A stretch of 64,000 nt of DNA from Treponema succinifaciens DSM 2489 (lineage in GTDB: Bacteria > Spirochaetota > Spirochaetia > Treponematales > Treponemataceae): positions 1 through 64,000 of the forward strand of contig NC_015386.1 in NCBI RefSeq assembly GCF_000195275.1, given 5' to 3'. The notes under the pieces are model-generated. The model was given only the letters and a program-made list of their open reading frames with translations, made no database searches and was not told the origin of the DNA. Shown here in pieces: positions 54,536 through 62,544 of the stretch. The number at the start of each line of letters is the position of its first letter. Within the stretch, counting starts at the first letter, position 1. Made by a program: the position numbers and the translations under genes.

Positions 54536-56215
54536 ATGTCATCAGAGAACAAAACGCTGACCCCGATATGGATAGTCTATGCGGACGGAGCGAGGCTTCC
54601 CTGGAAGTATGAGGGGGCATTGAAGAAAATCAGAGTTTCTGACAGGCTTAGCTCAATCGGAACTGCGAGCCTTGTCTTCGGTATGTCAGTGCCGGACTTT
54701 GACAATGACGATGTATTCTCCGAAGGAAGCGAGGTCTCGGTTCATCTGGGCTACAAGGATGATGTCGAAGAAGTTTTCTCAGGCGAGGTAACGGGCTTCG
54801 TGCCGCGGTTCGGTGAGTACGGCGCGCCCCAGATGGAAGTCCAAATAGAAACAAAACTGCACAGGCTGGACAAAGGCATACGCGCAAAGGCATTTGAAAG
54901 CAAGACAACAGCCCAGATTATAAAAGAAATCATCACAAATCATAATCTGAAAGCCGAGGTCGAGGAATTCGGCCCGAAGCACAACTACACGGAGCAAAGG
55001 AACATCACTGACTATGACTACATCACTCAGCTCGCCTGCAAGTACGGGAAGGCGGTCTGGTGTCAGGGCAACACTGTTTATGTAAAAACTGAAATAACAC
55101 CGAGTGATGACGATTTAATCCTTGAATGGGGAAAGTCGATAATCAGCGCAAGGGCAAAGACGAGCATGACAAAGCAGCTTTCTGCTGCGACCTGCACGGG
55201 CTGGAGCATTATGGACTGCAGGGGCTTTGCGGCGACGGCTACGATGAAGGACATCCCTCTCAAAATCGGGGGCGAATACTCTTGGGAGGACAACTCGAAG
55301 GGCTACGACCCGAAGAAAATCGAGCAGATTACCACCGAAGAAATTATCGACGAGGAAGACGCGGCGGCGGTCGCCAAAGCCTACATACAGAACCGCTCGT
55401 TCAAGTTCCAGAGCTGCGACATAAAGACAAAGGGAAACTATCACATAAAGCCGGGCAACCGCCTCACGGTGAAATATATCGGCAAGCAGAGCGACGGTGA
55501 ATATTTGATTGAGAGCGTGGAGCATACGCTTGACATTCAGGAAGGCTTCATCACGAGATGCCATCTGATAAGGAATTTCTGCGAGGTGAACGACAGGAGC
55601 GGAACGGCGAGCGAGATAGACAGGGAGCGGGCGGACAGCCAGATTAACGGCACACAGGAAGAGAACTCACTAGTAGCTTCTGCGGGCGGAAGCAAGGCTG
55701 AGAATCAGAGCGACTTAGAAAACACATCCAATGAAAAGAATCCGAAAATCATGAATCCTCATTGGGAAGCTGCAGACGGGGCGACCGCAAAACTCAAAAT
55801 CGTTGAGAAAGACGATGACGGAGATGACGATGATTTAACGGTTCTCACTGATAAAGTACAGGACGGAAAAATTCGTTGTGATTGGAAAGTCGTTTACATG
55901 GAGGACAACGACGACACCGAAAGCCAGAAAGAGATGGAAGAAAAGGGTTACACCTTGCCCGAATATGCTTTCACTGTTGAATGCGATAGTGTAGAAAGTG
56001 AAGAATCCAGACAGTTGGATGTGCTGGGATGGATAAAAACTCAATTTAAGGATAAAGAAAATGGACTTCCTGTTGGAAACAAGAAATTTAGAATATTTTC
56101 TTTCGATGGAAAAATTAAAATTGATGGAAGCACAGATGAAAATGGATATGCTGATTTAAGGAACATAAACATTTCGAAATATTATATATTTTGGGAGAAA
56201 GACGAGCATGAGTGA
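54536..56215 (+). CDS. hub protein 4, a mosaic of other hub copies
   Basis: The 559-aa protein has hub, linker, a shortened Ig-like module and TTR-like tail (GLPVGNKKFRIFSFDGK). The first about 510 bases equal hub 2; from about 55047 the DNA follows hub 3 through the linker; at about 55756 it switches to a sequence like orphan module B. The Ig-like module lacks about 24 residues (AADG is followed directly by ATAKLKI), which may affect its fold. It overlaps the next gene by eight bases. Confidence 0.9.
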   Translation: MSSENKTLTPIWIVYADGARLPWKYEGALKKIRVSDRLSSIGTASLVFGMSVPDFDNDDVFSEGSEVSVHLGYKDDVEEVFSGEVTGFVPRFGEYGAPQMEVQIETKLHRLDKGIRAKAFESKTTAQIIKEIITNHNLKAEVEEFGPKHNYTEQRNITDYDYITQLACKYGKAVWCQGNTVYVKTEITPSDDDLILEWGKSIISARAKTSMTKQLSAATCTGWSIMDCRGFAATATMKDIPLKIGGEYSWEDNSKGYDPKKIEQITTEEIIDEEDAAAVAKAYIQNRSFKFQSCDIKTKGNYHIKPGNRLTVKYIGKQSDGEYLIESVEHTLDIQEGFITRCHLIRNFCEVNDRSGTASEIDRERADSQINGTQEENSLVASAGGSKAENQSDLENTSNEKNPKIMNPHWEAADGATAKLKIVEKDDDGDDDDLTVLTDKVQDGKIRCDWKVVYMEDNDDTESQKEMEEKGYTLPEYAFTVECDSVESEESRQLDVLGWIKTQFKDKENGLPVGNKKFRIFSFDGKIKIDGSTDENGYADLRNINISKYYIFWEKDEHE

Positions 56216-57179
56216 TAATGTAAACAATGTACTTGTTGAAACGATAAATAATGATAAAATGGGTAAAACAATTAGTACTATTGCAGCTGAAATCTTAACT
56301 CCTTTTGGACTGAATTCTGATAAATTTGTTTATGCTGAAATAATTTGTTGGCTTCGAGAAAAACTAAAATGTGATGTTATATTATCAGGACAAAAATATT
56401 ATGTCTTGTCTGAAGTAGCAACTGTTGAAGATTTGTTCAAGCTCATTGGTACGGAAATTCCTGTCGCCAAACTTGCAACAATAGACATAAACTTTCCGAG
56501 AGTCGATTCGGCTGGAATATACTATGATATGAATGGGAATTTTATAAAGACAGAAGGGAGTGAAAACGAATGGGAGTCTGTTTATGTGAAAGAAAATGGT
56601 AATTCAAAATATGTTGGCTCAATCAAAGATTTTGAGACAATGACAGCTGCATTATACGGAGAAACTGATGAAAAAAATTATACTCTTGAAGAAATGCAGG
56701 CAATTGGTGATGTAATAATAAATAGATCTGAATTGATGAAAACAACAGTGACAAAAGAAATACAGGCACCTGGTCAAGTTAATGGGTATTATGATAATGA
56801 TTCTCAAGGTATTACGCGTCGTGGAAGAACATTAAATAACAATGCAAGACTAAGAACTTCAAGAAACGCTACAATAACTACAATCTTGGGAACAAGCAAA
56901 GGTAAGTCAAATGGTGCATATTGGTGGTATGGTGCTGATATAAAATCAAATATGCATAATAAAGAATGGGGAATTCATTATACAGATCCAAAACATGATA
57001 TTTATAAAACAGGAGATACGACTGTAGGTCCTTTCCAAGAGCATTGGCAACCTTCTGGTAAAAATAGAGGTGAACCATGGAATCATAAGTTAGATTCAAC
57101 AGCTGCCTATGGTGGAACTGTTTTTTGGAAGAAGAATTCAAACTATCAGGATGTTACAGACAATAAGGTATATCCATGA
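56208..57179 (+). CDS. LysM-like plus SleB-like cell-wall hydrolase, candidate effector
   Basis: The 323-aa protein has no signal peptide. Residues 15-75 are the shared LysM-like domain (GKTISTIAAEILTPFGL, CWLREKLKCDVI, YYVLSEVATVEDL). The C-terminal part (about 140-323) has TMTAALYGETDEKN and MQAIGDVIINRSELM, the pattern of SleB/CwlJ-type cell-wall hydrolases with E152 as the likely catalytic residue. It would act on peptidoglycan. The next exported gene overlaps by four bases. Confidence 0.72.
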   Translation: MSDNVNNVLVETINNDKMGKTISTIAAEILTPFGLNSDKFVYAEIICWLREKLKCDVILSGQKYYVLSEVATVEDLFKLIGTEIPVAKLATIDINFPRVDSAGIYYDMNGNFIKTEGSENEWESVYVKENGNSKYVGSIKDFETMTAALYGETDEKNYTLEEMQAIGDVIINRSELMKTTVTKEIQAPGQVNGYYDNDSQGITRRGRTLNNNARLRTSRNATITTILGTSKGKSNGAYWWYGADIKSNMHNKEWGIHYTDPKHDIYKTGDTTVGPFQEHWQPSGKNRGEPWNHKLDSTAAYGGTVFWKKNSNYQDVTDNKVYP

Positions 57180-57886
57180 AAAAAATTTTTATATCGATAC
57201 AAATTATTTTTACATTTTTTTTGCTTTATGCTGACAATAAATTTAAAAACTTTTTTTATTTTGATTCCTACAGTTATACGGAATATATAATTGATGAACA
57301 TGGCTGGTTAGAACATGATAAATTACAAAATACAGGTTTTTCTGACTGCAAGGTAATTACAATAGAGAAATTAAAAGAAATACCTTATATATTGTATTAT
57401 CCAATAGGCAGTAATAACATTGATTTGCTAAAAGGTATGTTTGAGATTAATAATCAAAAATTTATTATTAATGATATTAGATTTGACTCTTCTGGGATAA
57501 AAGTTTTGACAGTGTCTTTTGAATATAAAAAATATCTATTATTTATTGGGTATGTTGGTAAATACGGAGATAGGGTTTGTTTTATTTTTAATATAACCGA
57601 TCCCAATCATATAATTTTTTATTCTCCTAAAGACAAATTTATAGAAGCGGAATTTGGTAAAGATTTTTTCGGTATATATCAAAATAAACTATGCTTTTTC
57701 TTTTCAACAGCAAACATTGATTTAAATGGACAATATAGATTAATACCATATTATATTGATGATGATTCCCTCAAGCCGTTATGTGATGAAAGGAGTAAAT
57801 ACTATTTTGTAAACTATGTTTATAAAGATAGATTTAAACAGAAATTAGTGATAGGGGAGACATATATTCCAAAAAATAATTTCTGA
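57176..57886 (+). CDS. exported candidate immunity to the SleB-like effector
   Basis: The 236-aa protein has a signal peptide (KKIFISIQIIFTFFLLYA) followed by a beta-rich domain with many aromatic residues (KYLLFIGYVGKYGDRVCFIF). No family recognised. Overlap with the effector gene and export signal support the assignment. Confidence 0.62.
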   Translation: MKKIFISIQIIFTFFLLYADNKFKNFFYFDSYSYTEYIIDEHGWLEHDKLQNTGFSDCKVITIEKLKEIPYILYYPIGSNNIDLLKGMFEINNQKFIINDIRFDSSGIKVLTVSFEYKKYLLFIGYVGKYGDRVCFIFNITDPNHIIFYSPKDKFIEAEFGKDFFGIYQNKLCFFFSTANIDLNGQYRLIPYYIDDDSLKPLCDERSKYYFVNYVYKDRFKQKLVIGETYIPKNNF

Positions 57887-57972
57887 TATATATGTTTATT
57901 TTTTTTATGAAAAATCTTATTTATTAATCTGGGACTTAGTTTAGTTAAATATGGTTTAAAGGAAATGAAATT

Positions 57973-59055
57973 ATGTGTAAAAAAGTAATTTTAGATACGA
58001 ATATATTATATTATTGGGCAAATGTAAGTTCCTCGAATTATGATATTTCGAAGATTCAAGAAACAATTTCAAAATATGGAACCCCATTTATATCTGAACT
58101 TTCTCTATTAGAAGCTTTGGTACATTTTAGAAATGATAAAAATTCTGTTAGAAAACTATATACATTCTTATCAGATAAACATATTGGAATAATACGATAT
58201 TTTAAGCCAGAATATTCAATCTTGACAGATGAACTGAATGAATTAATACAAAACGACAATATATTTAATAGGATATGTAATAGTGCTTTTGAAAAAAAAT
58301 TAAAATTTGAAAGTGAATTTTTATCATGGTGGTTGGTTAACTTAATTGCAATTATCGGTTCTTATTTATACTACAAAGAACCAAATCTCAGGGATGAAAA
58401 ATTTTATAAGTTTTATAGACAATTTGAAGCCTTGGTTTATTCAATAAGAGAAGCCGACGGGTTTGTTGTTGAATCATTAAAGAATGCTTTAGAGGAATTT
58501 TATAAAACAGAAGATGAAGTTACTTTAAAAAGTTCAATAAATTCGATTTACTTTACTAATTTTTATACACTATTAATAAATTATTCTTGTGCTATTAATA
58601 ATTCTACAATTTCAGATTTGCCAACCGATTCAAAAAAATACAGTTTAGAAAATAGTCAAAAAATATTAGAAACATTACAATCTGAAGAATTAACAAAAAA
58701 TTTGTTAAAAAAAATGAAAGAAGAAGAAAAAATTCCAACAAAAAGAAAAGGTAAAGCACTTATAAGTGAATATAATATTGATATAGAACAAGCTTTTGAT
58801 GAATACAAAGAAATATTATGTAAAGATACAAATAATTATTTTGTTGAATATCTTAGGCTTATTATGAATAAATATTTATTAGATAAAAACAAAAAAATAA
58901 ACAAGAATGATATAATAGATTCACAAATTTTTATGCAGACGAATGGGTATAATTTTTTAACTGCTGATTCCGATTTTTTGAAAATAATTGAAAATGTAGA
59001 TAAAAAAAAGGCTGCAAAAATACGAAGCGAAATTGAAAAATGGAAAATTATATGA
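57973..59055 (+). CDS. PIN-domain protein, 360 aa
   Basis: It starts CKKVILDTNILYYW, a canonical PIN first strand with D8, and has LSLLEAL (E46) and a late block NDIIDSQIF plus FLTADSDF (D316, D332, D334). The PIN residues are separated by an unusually long helical insertion (about 60-300). No antitoxin gene adjoins it. It lies alone between cassettes G and H, so it may be an RNase of unknown role or a passenger gene. AAGGAAATG-type sequence precedes the start. Confidence 0.75.
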   Translation: MCKKVILDTNILYYWANVSSSNYDISKIQETISKYGTPFISELSLLEALVHFRNDKNSVRKLYTFLSDKHIGIIRYFKPEYSILTDELNELIQNDNIFNRICNSAFEKKLKFESEFLSWWLVNLIAIIGSYLYYKEPNLRDEKFYKFYRQFEALVYSIREADGFVVESLKNALEEFYKTEDEVTLKSSINSIYFTNFYTLLINYSCAINNSTISDLPTDSKKYSLENSQKILETLQSEELTKNLLKKMKEEEKIPTKRKGKALISEYNIDIEQAFDEYKEILCKDTNNYFVEYLRLIMNKYLLDKNKKINKNDIIDSQIFMQTNGYNFLTADSDFLKIIENVDKKKAAKIRSEIEKWKII

Positions 59056-59167
59056 TAGATAAGACCTCTGTCTTGTTTGAAACTTTTGCAAAAACTTCAT
59101 TATAGCAAAACTCTTGATTTTATTATGATTATACATCACTATAAAAAATATAGGTATGGAGTAAAGC

Positions 59168-61033
59168 ATGGGAGATAGAGAAGATAAGCATTTGACTCCG
59201 GTTTGGATAGTGTATGTTGACGGAAAGCGTCTTGATACGGAGCATGAGGGAGCATTGCAGCGAATACACATGGATGATGTCCTTAATGATGTGGGAGCAT
59301 GTATACTTGAGTTTGATACATCCGCAGTAAAAATTGCAGAAAAAGGAACATTCACCTTAGAGAGCGTTGTTTCCGTACACATGGGGTATAAAGATGACTG
59401 TGAACAGGTGTTTTCGGGTGAAGTTACGGATTTTGAGGTACAATGTAATGAGTATGGACATGAACAGCTTTTAATCACATGCCGGAACTGTCTGTATAAA
59501 ATGCAGAATGCGCATAAATCAACATCATTTGAGTCAAAGAGATTGTCTGATATATTGCGAGGTATTGTTGACTCGTATTCTCTCCAGAGCGAAATAGATG
59601 ATTTTGGTGCAACGAAGGATTATCAGGTTGAATTGTGTGCTACGGACTTTGATTTCTTGATTGAAAATGCCAGAAAATATGGCAAGACGGTGTATGCATA
59701 CGAATCGAAAGTGTATGTCAAGAATGAAGTGACAGTTAGGGATGATGACATAATCCTTGAATGGGGAAAGAGTTTGATTAGTTTTACTGCACAAGAACAT
59801 CTTAAAGGTCAGCTTTCTAGTTGTGCATTTACGGGTTGGGATGAGAACAATTGCGAGGCAATTAGCGGAAATGCGTCGTTAAAAGAAATTCCTGTCAAGG
59901 TCGGTGGAAGCAAAAGCTGGGAGGACAATTCAAATGGTGCAGGTGGCAAATGGACTAGCACATTTGTGGAAGAGAATTTGCACGATAATGATGATGCGAA
60001 AGAACGTGCTATAGGAAAATTGATAGAAAGCTCGTTCGCATATCAGACTGGAACGGTAAAATGTGAGGGCGATTATAGAATTCACCCTGGTATGCGGGTA
60101 AATATAAAGTATGTCGGGAAAAAATTCTCTGGTGAATATATTGCGGATAGGGTAGAGCATGACTTGTCTGTCGGTGGTGCGTTCATTACAAAAATTCACT
60201 TGAAAAGGAATTTCTGCGAGACTTCGATACACAAAGAAGCGAGCACGATTGATAGTGAGATGGCAAGCAATCAGTCTGCGAATGCACGAGAAGGAAATGC
60301 TTCGGTAATCCCTATGAACGCGAGCCAGACTGAAGAACAGAATAATTCAGAAGAAACATCTGCTGTAGAAAATAATACTCAGACTTCAGCAGCAGAAAAT
60401 TCTCAGGCAAATAACAATAATTCAATTGTAGCGGATAATAATGAAGAAATATTATATGATTTTGGAAAGATAGCAGCACCATATAGAGACTGGAAACAAC
60501 AAGATGATGAATGGAAGGATGAAAAGTTATCTAATGCTGCTGGGGATACAATGGAGATACACGGATGCAAGGTTGTTTCCGCTGCAAGACTTGTTTGTAC
60601 GATTTCTAAAAATAATAAATTTACCCCAAATAGATTTACTGATAAAAAAAATAAGATTGTTGACGGTAATGGAAATCTTTCTCAATCTGCAATAATGAGT
60701 GCTATAAAAAAAGCTAACTCGAATATCGTTGTAAAATCTGATTATTTTGAAAAACAGTTGAATGAATCAACTCTAAAGAATTTGAAGAAAGATTCTAAAT
60801 ATATTCATTATATTTTAGGAAGAGCATATATTGGAGGTGGGCTTGGACAACATTGGGTTAATATTGAGGATTATACGGTTTTAGGGAATGGTGTAATCGA
60901 ATATAAAATTGTACCGTCAAGTAAAAATGATGCTGGTAGAGTTTTTAGGTCTAATTCAAGTTTTGCTACAGATACTAAAAAAGCCTATATTAATAAAATT
61001 GAAGTATACTCAATAGAAAGAAAGGGAAACTAA
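59168..61033 (+). CDS. hub protein 5 fused to a C39-like cysteine peptidase toxin
   Basis: The 621-aa protein has a divergent, AT-richer gpD-like hub (HLTPVWIVYVDGKRLDTEHE, NCLYKMQNAHKSTSFESKRL), a linker, and a C-terminal peptidase domain closely related to that of hub 2 (WKQQDDEW, MEIHGCKVVSAA, GLGQHWVNIEDY keep Gln, Cys and His). The linker and toxin DNA is much more similar to hub 2 than the hub part, so the toxin cassette moved between different hubs. ATGGAG precedes the start. Confidence 0.87.
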   Translation: MGDREDKHLTPVWIVYVDGKRLDTEHEGALQRIHMDDVLNDVGACILEFDTSAVKIAEKGTFTLESVVSVHMGYKDDCEQVFSGEVTDFEVQCNEYGHEQLLITCRNCLYKMQNAHKSTSFESKRLSDILRGIVDSYSLQSEIDDFGATKDYQVELCATDFDFLIENARKYGKTVYAYESKVYVKNEVTVRDDDIILEWGKSLISFTAQEHLKGQLSSCAFTGWDENNCEAISGNASLKEIPVKVGGSKSWEDNSNGAGGKWTSTFVEENLHDNDDAKERAIGKLIESSFAYQTGTVKCEGDYRIHPGMRVNIKYVGKKFSGEYIADRVEHDLSVGGAFITKIHLKRNFCETSIHKEASTIDSEMASNQSANAREGNASVIPMNASQTEEQNNSEETSAVENNTQTSAAENSQANNNNSIVADNNEEILYDFGKIAAPYRDWKQQDDEWKDEKLSNAAGDTMEIHGCKVVSAARLVCTISKNNKFTPNRFTDKKNKIVDGNGNLSQSAIMSAIKKANSNIVVKSDYFEKQLNESTLKNLKKDSKYIHYILGRAYIGGGLGQHWVNIEDYTVLGNGVIEYKIVPSSKNDAGRVFRSNSSFATDTKKAYINKIEVYSIERKGN

Positions 61034-61034
61034 T

Positions 61035-61892
61035 ATGAAAACAAAGAAAATTTTATCTTTTATATGTGTCATTTTTTCATTTTTTACAATATTTGCAAAA
61101 TCAAATTTAACGCAGAATCAAAAAGAAAATATAAATTTGCTTGTGATGATGAAAACGAATCAAGAACTGTGTTTAAATTTTAATCCGAAGCACAAAAAAG
61201 TCTATGTTTCTAAAATCACATATTCGGATTATAAAAATGGTATCGTTGATTATGGTGACAATGATTTTCTTGCAAATGCGACAGAGTATGATTTTATTGA
61301 CGGAATGATTTCTTCGGTAAAAGCGGTGGATTTGTATAAAGGAAAGTCAAACGAAAGACCGTGGCTCGAATTCTTGCTTAAAGGAACTAAACTTCAGGTT
61401 GTAAATCTCTCGCGAAAAGAAAATCCAGTAACGCTGTTTTACAAAATAAATGGCGGAAGCATTGAGGGCGACACTGCACATAATTTTAAATGGGGGAGTG
61501 AATACGAACTCCTAGAAAAGAAAGACCGTCGAGATATTAATGAGTGGAGCAGTGACGGCTCAAAGGAACTGTATTGGGAGATATATCAAAGTGATGATGT
61601 GTTAGAGTTCAAGAGTGATGGCGTAACGTATATGAAGTATCAAAACAAAATACTTATGGAAGAATCATTGGACGGTATTCTGTATCGCTACACGACCACA
61701 AACGGAAAGGGAGAGTATCAAAAAAAGGTGAACGGAAAATTCGTGATGGTCGCAAACCTAGAACGCAAAACCGATAACAACGGTTATCTTGTGTATCAAA
61801 AACTTTCATATCCGAGTGGTGAGGTTGAAGAAATCATCATCGGAGAAAAACTTCCTGATGTTTCAAAATTGCAAAACCGCTATTATCCTTGA
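61035..61892 (+). CDS. exported candidate immunity to the C39-like toxin, copy 2
   Basis: The 285-aa protein has a signal peptide (KKILSFICVIFSFFTIFA) and is a homologue of the 43435 protein (FNPKHKKVYVSKITYSDYKN; GEKLPDVSKL at the end). It follows hub 5 by one base. The same toxin and partner thus occur together twice in this window. Confidence 0.7.
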   Translation: MKTKKILSFICVIFSFFTIFAKSNLTQNQKENINLLVMMKTNQELCLNFNPKHKKVYVSKITYSDYKNGIVDYGDNDFLANATEYDFIDGMISSVKAVDLYKGKSNERPWLEFLLKGTKLQVVNLSRKENPVTLFYKINGGSIEGDTAHNFKWGSEYELLEKKDRRDINEWSSDGSKELYWEIYQSDDVLEFKSDGVTYMKYQNKILMEESLDGILYRYTTTNGKGEYQKKVNGKFVMVANLERKTDNNGYLVYQKLSYPSGEVEEIIIGEKLPDVSKLQNRYYP

Positions 61893-61926
61893 GGATGTGC
61901 TAAAAAAGTCTAATGTATTTGACTAT

Positions 61927-61963
61927 TCGGTGGTGCGTTCATTACAAAAATTCACTTGAAAAG
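61927..61963 (+). repeat. 37-bp scar of hub 5 sequence
   Basis: The 37 bases are identical to 60171-60207 within hub 5 (encoding VGGAFITKIHLKR there) but stand alone here, after the immunity gene and before the radical SAM gene. It is the trace of a second hub copy whose remainder was lost. Confidence 0.85.
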
Positions 61964-61975
61964 AAACATGACAGA

Positions 61976-62521
61976 ATGAGAATAAACAACTATATTGAAG
62001 GCAGTTGTGTAAATGGCCCTGGATTCAGATTTTGTATCTGGGTGCAAGGGTGTAAACGAGGATGTCCAGGCTGTTTCAATAAAGAAGCCTGTAAGATGCA
62101 GGGTGGGCAAGAAATGGATATTTCTGAAATCTTTCGGATTATAAATCGAAAGAAGTATGATGGTATCTCTGTTTCAGGGGGAGAGCCTTTTTATCAAAAA
62201 AATGATTTAGAGTTGTTGTTAAAGACAGCAAAAGAGCAAAAATTGAATACCCTTGTTTTTACAGGCTTTTTATATGAAGAACTTTTAAAAGACTGTAGCT
62301 CGATTTTAAGATATTGTGATTATCTTATTGATGGTCCGTATATAAGGGAATTGCCTAGTCATTGTAAATACGCGGGGTCTGGAAATCAGAGGTACCTGAA
62401 ATTAAGAGACGGTTTGATAGAGTCGGATTTGACTTTCTCAACGGAGGATTCCAGTGAATGTGAAATAATAATAAATCCTGATGGTATAGTTACTACAACG
62501 GGTTTTTTTGATATACTATAA
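61976..62521 (+). CDS. radical SAM activase (NrdG-like)
   Basis: A 181-aa protein with the CX3CX2C cluster motif (C26-K-R-G-C30-P-G-C33) and the SAM-binding SGGEP at 67-71, of the size and layout of NrdG/pyruvate formate-lyase activases. The ATG at 61976 is chosen since longer frames include the hub scar. The glycyl-radical partner is not in view. It is 23 bases before the AAA+ gene, so it may belong with that ATPase rather than with nucleotide metabolism; its substrate is open. Confidence 0.8.
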   Translation: MRINNYIEGSCVNGPGFRFCIWVQGCKRGCPGCFNKEACKMQGGQEMDISEIFRIINRKKYDGISVSGGEPFYQKNDLELLLKTAKEQKLNTLVFTGFLYEELLKDCSSILRYCDYLIDGPYIRELPSHCKYAGSGNQRYLKLRDGLIESDLTFSTEDSSECEIIINPDGIVTTTGFFDIL

Positions 62522-62544
62522 AATGAAATGAATTGGAGATGCTA

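Noticed and set aside
59168-61033. Hub 5 as a phage late control protein of a P2-like phage
   Set aside because: The toxin fusion, partner gene and neighbouring CIS genes fit the array better.
61913-61975. N-terminal extension of the radical SAM protein
   Set aside because: The extension is an out-of-frame reading of the hub scar; the ATG at 61976 gives the normal family length.
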